Assembly (NCBI GenBank): GCA_915275065.1
Contig: CAJZGD010000006.1
Coordinates: 1-23,874, forward strand
DNA length: 23,874 bases
Direction of reading: 5' to 3'
From: an uncultured Corynebacterium sp.
Lineage (GTDB): Bacteria > Actinomycetota > Actinomycetes > Mycobacteriales > Mycobacteriaceae
The position numbers and the translations under genes are program-made. Under the pieces are notes generated by a model, which did no database searches, was not told the DNA's origin, and saw only the letters and a list, made by a program, of their open reading frames with translations. Positions 7,562 to 15,299 of the stretch are shown here, piece after piece. Position 1 is the stretch's first letter. Every line of letters starts with the position of its first letter.

Positions 7562-8374
7562 ATGCCCACGCATCTTATAGTCAGTGACATTGACGGCACG
7601 TTCATTACCAGCGCGGAGCGGGTGACTCCCCGGCTGCGGGATGCGGTGACCCATGCCGCCACCAAAGACGCCGAGCTGGTGCTTGCCACCGGCCGTCCGC
7701 CGCGCTGGATCTACCCGGTGCTCGACCAGCTTCCCATCCGCCCCATCTGCATTTGCGTGAACGGCGCGGTGCTCTACGATTCCGACACCGATCGGGTGGT
7801 GACCGCTCGCACCCTGCCGCCGGCCACGCTGACCAGAATCATGCAGCTTATCGACGACGTGTTGCCGGTCAGCTACGCCGTGGAGCGGGTGGGAGCGTCG
7901 GCCTTTGATAAGTGTGACGAATTATTCCTGGTCACCCCGGATTTTCTGCACCTGTGGGATTCGGAGGAGCATACGGTGGTGGACAAGACCGAGCTGGCGG
8001 CCAAATCCGCCGTGAAGCTTTTGGTGCGTAACGATCGTAAGACCGCGTGGGACCTGTATCACCTGATTAAGCTGGTGGTGCCGCCCGAGTTGGCCCATAT
8101 AACCTTCTCCACGGATGAGGGGTTGTTGGAAATATCCGCGCCACAGGTGACGAAGGCCGCCGGCCTCATGGCGGTGGCCCAGTTCTATGGGGTGCCGGCT
8201 TCGGACGTGGTGGCGTTCGGTGATATGCCGAATGACATTGAAATGTTGCAGTGGGCGGGCCTGGGGGTGGCCATGGGGAATGCCGACGAGCGGGTGAAGG
8301 TGGCCGCCGATGAGATCACTACCAGCAATGATGATTTCGGGGTGGCCCGCGTGTTGGAGCGGCTGTTCCCATAA
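7562..8374 (+). CDS. Cof-type HAD-superfamily hydrolase (sugar-phosphatase-like)
   Basis: The 270-residue protein opens with the HAD nucleophile motif DIDGT (D9 and D11). The second motif is in ATGRPP, a lysine for motif III is in VTKAAGL, and motif IV is VVAFGDMPNDIEMLQWAG, with the acidic pair that holds Mg2+. The large C2B-type cap between motifs II and III (about residues 80-190) places it in the Cof/type IIB branch, which dephosphorylates sugar phosphates and similar metabolites in the cytoplasm. In M. tuberculosis the equivalent (Rv3813c) is also beside acyltransferases. The substrate cannot be read from the sequence. It ends 16 nt before a strong terminator, so it closes the serS-plsC-HAD run. 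Confidence 0.92.
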   Translation: MPTHLIVSDIDGTFITSAERVTPRLRDAVTHAATKDAELVLATGRPPRWIYPVLDQLPIRPICICVNGAVLYDSDTDRVVTARTLPPATLTRIMQLIDDVLPVSYAVERVGASAFDKCDELFLVTPDFLHLWDSEEHTVVDKTELAAKSAVKLLVRNDRKTAWDLYHLIKLVVPPELAHITFSTDEGLLEISAPQVTKAAGLMAVAQFYGVPASDVVAFGDMPNDIEMLQWAGLGVAMGNADERVKVAADEITTSNDDFGVARVLERLFP

Positions 8375-8390
8375 GGGACCTGGGGATCGC

Positions 8391-8431
8391 AAAAGCCCAA
8401 CCCGTTAGGCTAGAGGACGGGTTGGGCTTTT
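8391..8431. terminator. Bidirectional intrinsic terminator between the HAD and amidase genes
   Basis: AAAAGCCCAACCCGT (8391-8405) is perfectly complementary to ACGGGTTGGGCTTTT (8417-8431), a 15-bp stem with an 11-nt loop. A run of T ends the right arm and a run of A begins the left one, so it works for both convergent transcripts. Confidence 0.93.
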
Positions 8432-8468
8432 GGCGGTTGTTGCTCGTTATATCGGAGGCAACAAGTTT

Positions 8469-10571
8469 TTACTCTTCGGTTGTAACTGGGATATCGGCGT
8501 CGGTGGGTTCGGCGTTACCGGTTGTGGAAGCACCGGTGTTACCGGTGGTTGCGTGGGTTGCGGTCTTCTCGCCGGCGGCCTCGCTGCCTGTGGTGGTAGC
8601 GGCCGCGGAGGTGGTGCTGTTGGCGCTGCTGGCTGCGGCGGCAATGTCGCTATCGCCGGCGGTCGTCCCGGCCTGGACCGCGTTATTGCGGGCGTCGCCC
8701 TTCTCGTTGGTCTTCACGTCGACTTTGCCGGTGGCGGAATCGTAGGTGGCGTACCCGCCCTCGAAATCGACGCGCACGAGTTCGCCATCGACTTCCTCCT
8801 CACTGACCGGCAACCCGAGCGGGCCCATGTCGAACCCTTGCGCGGCCCAGGTGTCACCAATGGGGCCCCACAGGGCGTGGGTGCCGGTGCTGGGGGTGCC
8901 GACCACGATGCCGTTCTCGAAGAGGGTGTAGGTGACCTCCTGGTCGTAACCGTTGGTGTAGGTCACCTCCTTGGTGCGAGCCTCGCCCAAGGAAGGATAG
9001 TTGGTATTGGCGGTGCGGAAAATCTGATTATTGCTCGATAGGGGTGCGAGCTTTTGGGCCAGGGAAATGATCTTGCCCAGGTCCAGGCCATTGATGATTT
9101 TGATGGTGCCCAGCTTGCTGAGCGTGCCGATCAGGCCACCGTTGGCGGACAGCACCTTGAGAATCAGTCCCACCAGCGAGTTGGAGTTATTGGTGTCGGA
9201 CTTGTTATCCGACTTGCCTTGGCGTTGCAGCCCCTGCACCAGGGAGGCGGCATTATCGGCGCTCTTCTGGTTGTTATTGCTGACGCCCCGATTATTGGTG
9301 CCGGTGCCGGCATTGCTGCCACCGCTGTTATTGCTGTTATTGGAGGCGCCGTTGTTGTCGCCGGTGATGTCCTGGTCGATGGACTTGCCGCCCAGGGAAT
9401 CGAACTTGGCCTTGGCGATTTGTCGAATCTGGTCCATCTTGGCGTAGGCGTAGTCACCGGGGCATTCGGTATTGCCGACGTCGCGGTGGGCGAAAATATT
9501 GGGTAATTCCACCTTGGTGCCATAGGGGTAGAACGTGAATTCGGTGCCCTCGGAGGTGTGGGTGCCTTTCCCTAGCGGGTCGATGCCCGCTACCTTGGCC
9601 CGCCAGCCGGCCAGCTCACCAACGCTTTTTATCATGACGTCGGTGGGTTCTTCCTCCTGGTAGTTGCCGAGCATGGCGATCGCCCAGGTGTTCTCATTGA
9701 AGCCGCCGGTGTGGGCGCCAATGACGGACTTATTCATGCCGCCGTAATGGCCCTCGTAGAGGTTGCCGAATTTATCGGCCAGGCTGTGGTAGCCAATGTC
9801 ACACCAACCCAACTGTTGGGCGTGGTACTTGTAGATGCCGCGCACAATGCCGGCGGCCTCGTCCTCGCTGTAGTTATTCGACCCTGCGGTGTGGTGGATG
9901 ACAATGGCAGACGTGTGGTCCGTGTATTCGGGTTCCTCACACCTGAGGGATTCGTCGGCGCCCCACCCGGCGCGGGAAATAACTTTGGGCAGGCCGTCGG
10001 AGTCGGCGGCGAGTTTAATGCCAGAGTCGGTGGGGGTGGATTTGCCGCCGTCGATAAAGACCGCGTTGAGGTCTTTGGCGGTTTTGTCTTTGAGCAGGTC
10101 AACGCCGGATATAGACACCTGGACGGTGTTGGTGGGCTCGATGTAAATGAGGTCGGTGCCCTTGCGTTCGAAGGGTTTGGAGGACCCGTAGTCGAGGGGG
10201 TCGGTGTCGAACCATGGGGTCCAGGTTCCGTCGGCTCGTTGGCCGCGGACGAAGGCGGCGATGTCTTTTTTGCCGTCCCAGGTGAGGCCGAATTGGGAGA
10301 ATGCCTCGTCGCGTTTAAATTCTTTGACGGTGCGGTTGGTGTTGCCATCGCCTTGTTTGCTGATGGCAGGGTCGTTGACGACGACGTTTTTGCCATCCGC
10401 CAGGCTGGCGGTGGTCATGGTTGGGTCGATGGGTTTAATGCCGTCTTCCTTGGTTTTTAGGATATTGGTGGCGGTTATTCCCACGGCGGCGCTGGCGAGT
10501 AATGCGACAGCCATAATGGTGGCTGTGACTGGCCGCGATTTCGCTGCTATGAGGCGGCGTCGTTGTTTCAC
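8469..10571 (-). CDS. Secreted N-acetylmuramoyl-L-alanine amidase with LGFP-type C-terminal region
   Basis: A 700-residue exported peptidoglycan hydrolase. The N-terminus has an Arg/Lys cluster and a hydrophobic segment (about 15-37), a signal peptide or anchor. The amidase_2/PGRP fold covers about 195-390: VIHHTAGS (H226/H227), GWCDIGYH (Y261) and FAHRDVGNTECPGD (H362, C370), which supply the zinc ligands. A Ser/Asn/Gly linker follows (about 398-440). Near 570-625 there is an LGFP-like unit (FENGIVVGTPSTGTHALWGPIGDTW, FDMGPLGLPVSEEE), a repeat thought to bind the corynebacterial cell wall. A Thr/Ala/Ser-rich tail ends the protein. The start is GTG at 10569-10571 with AGGGAGA 5 nt upstream. 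In M. tuberculosis the amidase Rv3811 also neighbours glf. Confidence 0.93.
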   Translation of the reverse strand: MKQRRRLIAAKSRPVTATIMAVALLASAAVGITATNILKTKEDGIKPIDPTMTTASLADGKNVVVNDPAISKQGDGNTNRTVKEFKRDEAFSQFGLTWDGKKDIAAFVRGQRADGTWTPWFDTDPLDYGSSKPFERKGTDLIYIEPTNTVQVSISGVDLLKDKTAKDLNAVFIDGGKSTPTDSGIKLAADSDGLPKVISRAGWGADESLRCEEPEYTDHTSAIVIHHTAGSNNYSEDEAAGIVRGIYKYHAQQLGWCDIGYHSLADKFGNLYEGHYGGMNKSVIGAHTGGFNENTWAIAMLGNYQEEEPTDVMIKSVGELAGWRAKVAGIDPLGKGTHTSEGTEFTFYPYGTKVELPNIFAHRDVGNTECPGDYAYAKMDQIRQIAKAKFDSLGGKSIDQDITGDNNGASNNSNNSGGSNAGTGTNNRGVSNNNQKSADNAASLVQGLQRQGKSDNKSDTNNSNSLVGLILKVLSANGGLIGTLSKLGTIKIINGLDLGKIISLAQKLAPLSSNNQIFRTANTNYPSLGEARTKEVTYTNGYDQEVTYTLFENGIVVGTPSTGTHALWGPIGDTWAAQGFDMGPLGLPVSEEEVDGELVRVDFEGGYATYDSATGKVDVKTNEKGDARNNAVQAGTTAGDSDIAAAASSANSTTSAAATTTGSEAAGEKTATHATTGNTGASTTGNAEPTDADIPVTTEE

Positions 10572-10841
10572 TGTGGTCTCCCTGAGTTCGCGGATAACTT
10601 TAAATGTTTAGTTTAAGGTTAGTGACTCTAGTTAACAATAGTGCATTTATGTGAATAATGAAGCTAATGTTAAGGATGTTACTAATGCGAAATAGGGGGC
10701 GACCTGCGGAAAGCTGCCGAAAAAATTTTTTCCCAGGCGTGTCTCCCGCACAAAAATGTGACCAAGATAAAAATGTTTCCCAATTGTGGCTTTTCGACGC
10801 ACGGTGCGGCGTCGAAAAGCAAGGTGATACGCTTAAGCACC
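10572..10841. promoter_or_regulatory. Divergent amidase / glf control region
   Basis: The 270 bp hold no gene. A 12-bp A6T6 tract (10720-10731, flanked by G and C) should bend DNA. The inverted pair GCTTTTCGACGC (10789-10800) and GCGTCGAAAAGC (10809-10820) is a perfect 12-bp inverted repeat with an 8-nt gap. TACGCT (10828-10833) is a -10 candidate 8 nt before the glf ATG, so glf mRNA is probably leaderless; the inverted repeat then covers the -35 zone, as an operator or activator site would. Confidence 0.55.
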
Positions 10842-12011
10842 ATGAATACCTATGATCTGATTGTCGTCGGCTCCGGTTTCTTCGGCCTCACCATTGCTGA
10901 ACAAGCCGCCTCGCAGCTCGGGAAGCGCGTCCTCATCATCGAACGTAGGAGCCACATCGGCGGCAATGCCTATTCCGAAGCCGAGCCCGAAACCGGCATC
11001 GAAATCCACAAATACGGAGCCCACCTTTTCCACACTTCGAACAAACGTGTGTGGGACTATGTCAATCAGTTCACTTCCTTCACCGGCTACCAACACCGCG
11101 TGTTTGCCATGCACAACGGCAGTGCCTACCAATTCCCCATGGGGCTCGGCCTCATTAACCAATTCTTCGGCCGCTACTATTCGCCCGACGAGGCCCGGGA
11201 ACTCATCCGCGAACAAGCCGCTGAAATCGACAGTGACGACGCCACCAACCTGGAAGAAAAAGCCATCTCCCTCATCGGCCGGCCCCTCTACGAAGCCTTC
11301 ATCCGGGACTACACCGCCAAACAATGGCAAACCGACCCCCGCGAACTACCCGCCGGCAATATCACCCGACTGCCCGTGCGCTACAACTTCAATAACCGCT
11401 ACTTCAACGACACCTACGAGGGGCTCCCCGTCGACGGCTACACCGCCTGGCTGGAAAACATGGCCAACCACCCCAACATTGAAGTACGACTCGACACCGA
11501 CTGGTTCGACGTCCGTGAAACACTACGCGCCGCTAGCCCCGAAGCGCCCGTAGTGTACACCGGTCCACTCGACCGATATTTCGAATACTCTGCCGGACAC
11601 CTCGGCTGGCGCACCCTCGACTTCGAAACCGAAGTGCTCCCCACCGGCGACTTCCAAGGCACCCCAGTCATGAACTACAACGATGCCGAATACCCCTACA
11701 CCCGCATCCACGAATTCCGGCACTTCCACCCCGAACGTGACGACCGCTACCCCAAAGACAAAACCGTCATCATGAAGGAATACTCCCGCTTCGCGGAAGA
11801 AGGCGACGAACCCTACTATCCCATCAACACCCCCGAAGACCGGGCCAAACTCCTCAAATACCGGCAGCTAGCCGCGGCCGAAACCGAAACCAACCGCGTC
11901 TACTTCGGCGGCCGCCTCGGCACTTACCAATACCTCGACATGCACATGGCCATCGCCTCCGCGCTGAGCATGTTCGACAACAAACTCAAGGCCGAACTTG
12001 AAACCAACTAA
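10842..12011 (+). CDS. glf: UDP-galactopyranose mutase
   Basis: The flavoenzyme interconverts UDP-galactopyranose and UDP-galactofuranose, the donor for the galactan of arabinogalactan. The 389 residues from ATG 10842 are the normal length. The FAD-binding Rossmann motif is at the N-terminus (DLIVVGSGFFGLTIAEQAA, then IIERRSHIGGNAY). The family hallmarks KYGAHLFHTSN, FIRDYTAKQW and RLPVRYNFNNRYFNDTYEGLPVDGY are all present, with YFGGRLGTYQYLDMHMAI near the C-terminus. The upstream 28 codons of the open frame have no family character, and there is no ribosome binding site, only a -10 element. It is followed after 12 nt by a PAP2 gene. Codons end mostly in C, a bias shared by the next two genes. 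Confidence 0.98.
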   Translation: MNTYDLIVVGSGFFGLTIAEQAASQLGKRVLIIERRSHIGGNAYSEAEPETGIEIHKYGAHLFHTSNKRVWDYVNQFTSFTGYQHRVFAMHNGSAYQFPMGLGLINQFFGRYYSPDEARELIREQAAEIDSDDATNLEEKAISLIGRPLYEAFIRDYTAKQWQTDPRELPAGNITRLPVRYNFNNRYFNDTYEGLPVDGYTAWLENMANHPNIEVRLDTDWFDVRETLRAASPEAPVVYTGPLDRYFEYSAGHLGWRTLDFETEVLPTGDFQGTPVMNYNDAEYPYTRIHEFRHFHPERDDRYPKDKTVIMKEYSRFAEEGDEPYYPINTPEDRAKLLKYRQLAAAETETNRVYFGGRLGTYQYLDMHMAIASALSMFDNKLKAELETN

Positions 12012-12023
12012 CCTGGACTACTA

Positions 12024-12530
12024 GTGGATCAGACGGTTCTCGACTTCTTTGTCACCCGCCGCACCGGCACCATAACCCATATCCTCATTGGATTATCGGT
12101 CATATTCCGACCAGTGCTGGTGCTGCTCTGGGCGTCGATCATCAGTGCGAGACTTTGGGGAATGCGCTACGCATTACTGCCACTATTCGCCGCAGTCGCA
12201 ACCAACATCATCTTCCCAATAACCAAACACATTGTGCACCGACCCCGGCCGCCCCTGAACCTCCAACTAGCCCCAGAATATAATTACTCCATGCCCTCCG
12301 GGCACGCCATGACCATCATCGCCGTCGCCACTGCCATCAGCCTCATCTCCCACAAACCCCACTGGGCCACCAGGCTGGCCGGAATCACCTGGGCAATCGC
12401 CATCACGGTCTGCGTCGCCCGCCTCTACCTCGGCGTACACTGGCTCACCGACGTCCTAGCCGGCGGACTCATCGGCGCCGCAACCACCCTCGCCCTCCGA
12501 TGGGGATACTCACAGAGAGCACAACCATAA
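12024..12530 (+). CDS. PAP2-family membrane phosphatase (first of two)
   Basis: The 168-residue integral membrane protein has the full PAP2 catalytic signature: K68-x6-R75-P76 (KHIVHRPRP), P91-S-G-H94 and R133-x5-H139-x3-D143 (RLYLGVHWLTD), with about five to six membrane helices. The family dephosphorylates lipid or polyprenyl phosphates. Beside glf it could act on polyprenyl-diphosphate or decaprenyl-phosphoryl-5-phosphoribose (inference). It starts with GTG at 12024, 12 nt after glf, with a weak ribosome binding site, so it probably relies on coupling. It is clearly different in sequence from the second PAP2 at 21533-22069, which occupies the position of the M. tuberculosis Rv3807c gene. 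Confidence 0.92.
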   Translation: MDQTVLDFFVTRRTGTITHILIGLSVIFRPVLVLLWASIISARLWGMRYALLPLFAAVATNIIFPITKHIVHRPRPPLNLQLAPEYNYSMPSGHAMTIIAVATAISLISHKPHWATRLAGITWAIAITVCVARLYLGVHWLTDVLAGGLIGAATTLALRWGYSQRAQP

Positions 12531-14503
12531 TGAGCAACCCCTGGCACCTCGCCCTCGACTACGGCACCATCACCACCGTCGCCGCTCACACCACCGGACC
12601 CACCGGTGCCATCGCAACATTACTGGTCACTCCCTCCGCAACATACGTTTCCGAAGACGGCACCATCATCACCGGCGATGACGCCCACACTAACCGGCAA
12701 AACCACCCCGCCCGGTTCATCCCCTACCCCAAACGTTATATCGAACACGAATTCGTCCCAGTTGCCGGCGCCACCATGCCGCTCGCCACCATCATCGGCG
12801 CCACCTTCCGAACCGCCCTCGACGCCGGCCGCGCCCAGCACGCTGGCTACCCACCCACCACCGTCACCATCACCCACCCCGAACCGTGGACTATCCCCGA
12901 GGTGATGACGCTCGTCGAAGCGGCGTCGACAAGCGGCATCAACCGCGACACCATCCGCATCATCTCCGAACCCCGGGCCGCAGCAATCCACAGCGCATCC
13001 GGCCCGCAAATAGCAATATGCGACTTCGGCGGCGGCACCCTCGACATCACCACCCTCCAGGCCGAACCCGCCGGCGACGTGCGCGTCACCGCAGCCACCG
13101 GCGATAGCAGCCTCGGCGGGCTCACAATCGACAACCTGCTCTACCAATGGTTCATCAGCCGCCTCGAACGTGACCACCCACACCTCGCCGCCGAGCTCCA
13201 CGCGGCACCACCCCAAATCATGCGGGCCGTCGAGCAATCCATCCACAACGCCAAGGAACAACTCTCCACCGACACCGAAACCACCATCACTATCGCCATT
13301 CGGCGCCACCGCCACGACATCCACCTCACCCGCACCGAATTCGAACACATTATCGCCAGCGTGATTGGGCGTGTCGCCGACCTCGCCCGCCCCCTCCTCA
13401 ACCTCGGCACCCCTCTCTACCTCACCGGCGGCTCCGCCCGCATCCCTTGCCTGCGCACCCGACTCGAAAAAATCGCCTCCGTCACGCTTGTCGACGACCC
13501 CAGCACCGCAGTCGCCCACGGGGCCATCGCCGCCACCCAACTAGGCCTCACCACCCCTATCCGGGACCTCCACCACCGACGCCGCCACAGCGGCACCGAA
13601 GCATTCCCAGCCGTCAAACCCGCCACCCCACCAGAGCCTGCCGAAGCCGAGGCGGGGGCCAAGGCCGAAGTCAAGGAACCTGCGGCGAACCCGACGGCTA
13701 CACCCGTGGATCGGGCGGAGCCGATAGCCCCACCCGAACTCCCCAACCCACCGGAGCCGGCCGCCACCACAAAATCGAAGCCCAAAAAACGCCGCTACCT
13801 GCTGACAACCATCCTCGCCCTCATCTGTGTGGGCGTCCTCGCTGCCGCCGGATACTTCATCATCATCCAGAAAAAACCCGACAACACCGCGGACCCAGCC
13901 CCCGCGGCGGCCACCTCCAAGCCGACCCCCACATCCACACTCGCATCCGCCGGAGCCACCACAACCCAACCAACCACATCCGCACATCCCACCGTCAGCA
14001 AAGTAGCCGCAGTCAACACCGAAAACGGTGACGCCGAAATCCCCCTCATCGAACGCTACAACACCGCCAACCAATTCCTGCCGGAAAAATTCGTCAACGC
14101 ATCCCAGAAATGCATCGGAAAAGCCGACGAACACGACAAATACATGCCCGTCCCCGTCTATAAATGCACCCTGGCAGAAGACCCCGACGCCCCTAAACTC
14201 GACCACGACGTGAGCGTCGGCAACTATTATTGGGTGCCCGGCGAACACGCCAAAGCCGCCCGAGACGAACTTGAATCCGGCAGGTCCACCCTGGCGAGCG
14301 ACCTCAACACCCTCACCAGGATGCACATCCAAAAAGCCGACGGGGCCAAACCCGAAATCGGTGCGGCCTTCCCCAAATCCGACTGGGGATACATCTACGT
14401 CTACTATCCCAAAGACAACTTCACCATGTACTTCTGGCGCAACGGCATCCCCACCCGGGAACAGGTCGACGCCTACCTGAAATACATGGACATCACCCAG
14501 TAG
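12530..14503 (+). CDS. Membrane-anchored Hsp70-like ATPase with extracytoplasmic C-terminal domain
   Basis: Start at ATG 12530, overlapping the PAP2 stop by one base (TAATG) with AGAGAG ahead, giving 657 residues. Residues 1-340 are a compact actin/Hsp70-type ATPase: phosphate-1 LALDYGTITT (D10), EPRAAAIHS (about 148-155), phosphate-2 ICDFGGGTLDI (D165), adenosine motif YLTGGSARIP (297-306). Instead of the Hsp70 substrate-binding domain there is a Pro/Ala/Glu-rich linker (350-418), a basic stop (KPKKRR), one membrane helix (about 424-446), a Thr/Ala/Pro-rich spacer and a unique domain (about 495-657) with two cysteines (QKCIGK, VYKCTL) that should lie outside the cell. I do not recognise that last domain. 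The layout resembles that of transmembrane sensor kinases, with the kinase replaced by an Hsp70 ATPase. Its role in the glf operon is unknown. Confidence 0.85.
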   Translation: MSNPWHLALDYGTITTVAAHTTGPTGAIATLLVTPSATYVSEDGTIITGDDAHTNRQNHPARFIPYPKRYIEHEFVPVAGATMPLATIIGATFRTALDAGRAQHAGYPPTTVTITHPEPWTIPEVMTLVEAASTSGINRDTIRIISEPRAAAIHSASGPQIAICDFGGGTLDITTLQAEPAGDVRVTAATGDSSLGGLTIDNLLYQWFISRLERDHPHLAAELHAAPPQIMRAVEQSIHNAKEQLSTDTETTITIAIRRHRHDIHLTRTEFEHIIASVIGRVADLARPLLNLGTPLYLTGGSARIPCLRTRLEKIASVTLVDDPSTAVAHGAIAATQLGLTTPIRDLHHRRRHSGTEAFPAVKPATPPEPAEAEAGAKAEVKEPAANPTATPVDRAEPIAPPELPNPPEPAATTKSKPKKRRYLLTTILALICVGVLAAAGYFIIIQKKPDNTADPAPAAATSKPTPTSTLASAGATTTQPTTSAHPTVSKVAAVNTENGDAEIPLIERYNTANQFLPEKFVNASQKCIGKADEHDKYMPVPVYKCTLAEDPDAPKLDHDVSVGNYYWVPGEHAKAARDELESGRSTLASDLNTLTRMHIQKADGAKPEIGAAFPKSDWGYIYVYYPKDNFTMYFWRNGIPTREQVDAYLKYMDITQ

Positions 14504-14555
14504 ACAGGTTTGGTGGGGGAGGGGGCGTGGTTGCCGGGTGGCTGGTTTTCCGCCC

Positions 14556-15226
14556 GAGCGTTAGCTGGGGTTCCGACTTTTCTGGGATGCTTCCGGCCGA
14601 TTGTGGGAGGTTTCCCAGCTAACGCTCAAACCGGGAAACTCCAGGAGGAAACGTCGAAGAGGCGTTCAGGGAATCAGGCCATCACCGCAATTGCCGCGTT
14701 GCTGACCCAGTGTGTGTTAGCTGGGGTTCGCTCCAGGACGGTCAGAAATCAAGGCCTTTTGAACGCCAGTTTGTCGGAACCCCAGCTAACGCTCAAAACC
14801 ATGGCCGAGACAAACCCCAAGGAGACACCCGGCCGCAAGCCCGGCCTGCGTTAGCTTGGGTTCCCACCCGGCGGGGTGATTTTGGGCCGCTCCAGGGAGG
14901 TTTCCCAGCTAACGCAGGAACCAAAAAACCAGCAGAAACTCGTCGGAGTCGGTGCGCTCTTAATTACGTTGTCAAACCCTACCGAACGCGTGCACCGTGT
15001 TGAGCCTCCCCAGCGCGTTAGCTGGGAAACCCCTTCAGATGGGCCAAAAATGAAGCGGCAAGAGCGGAAACCCAGCTAACGCGCGGGGCGGAACAGAGCG
15101 AGGGCGGGGAGATGCGGAATGAGGTAGGGCGGTACGGGGTGATGGGCTAATGGTGAAAATCGGTTAGCTGGGGTTCCCACCAAGCCAGGCCAAAATGAGG
15201 CGTCGTTGAGGTGAAACCCAGCTAAC
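14556..15226. repeat. Hairpin array 2: five imperfect inverted repeats between the Hsp70-like and lipoprotein 2 genes
   Basis: Hairpins: 14556-14627, 14714-14793, 14845-14918, 15013-15084 and 15163-15226, each 64-80 bp. The arms are GCGTTAGCTGGGGTTC or GCGTTAGCTTGGGTTC on the left and GGTTTCCCAGCTAACGC or GGAACCCCAGCTAAC on the right. The second has a perfect 14-bp stem (GTTAGCTGGGGTTC). The third extends to CCTGCGTTAGCT with AGCTAACGCAGG. The fourth is flipped: its left arm reads TTAGCTGGGAAACC, the complement of the usual right arm. The outer arm bases vary (GAGCG, CCTGCG, GCGCG) and the partner arm changes to match in the well-paired copies. No T-runs follow. The flanking spacers contain no gene. 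Confidence 0.92.
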
Positions 15227-15261
15227 GCAATGAGGAAATTGAGGAGGGGAAACATCCCACT

Positions 15262-15299
15262 TTGATGGTTCGGCTCCACTGGTTACGCTATAGGCCATC
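15262..15299 (+). promoter_or_regulatory. Candidate promoter of lipoprotein 2
   Basis: TTGATG (15262-15267) and TACGCT (15284-15289) are separated by 16 bp and end 10 nt before the ATG, which has no ribosome binding site. The same TACGCT hexamer precedes glf. A near-leaderless transcript is likely. Confidence 0.4.

Noticed and set aside
6503..7654. Minus-strand frame of 383 codons over serS and the acyltransferase
   Set aside because: His/Pro/Arg-rich translation without motifs; both genes beneath it have complete family signatures.
9711..10460. Plus-strand frame of 249 codons opposite the amidase
   Set aside because: It is a shadow of a GC-rich gene that has clear catalytic motifs on the other strand.
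12620..13540. Minus-strand frame of 306 codons over the Hsp70-like gene
   Set aside because: Gly/Asp-rich mirror of the ATPase coding sequence; the phosphate and adenosine motifs are on the plus strand.
14556..14627. Transcription terminator after the Hsp70-like gene
   Set aside because: The stem is good, but the loop is about 35 nt and no T-run follows; the element belongs to the repeat family.
14556..15226. Integron attC sites
   Set aside because: Size and imperfect pairing are similar, but the trinucleotides are placed the other way round (GTT outermost left, AAC outermost right), the 7-bp core rule is broken by C at the sixth position, and there are no cassette genes or integrase in view.
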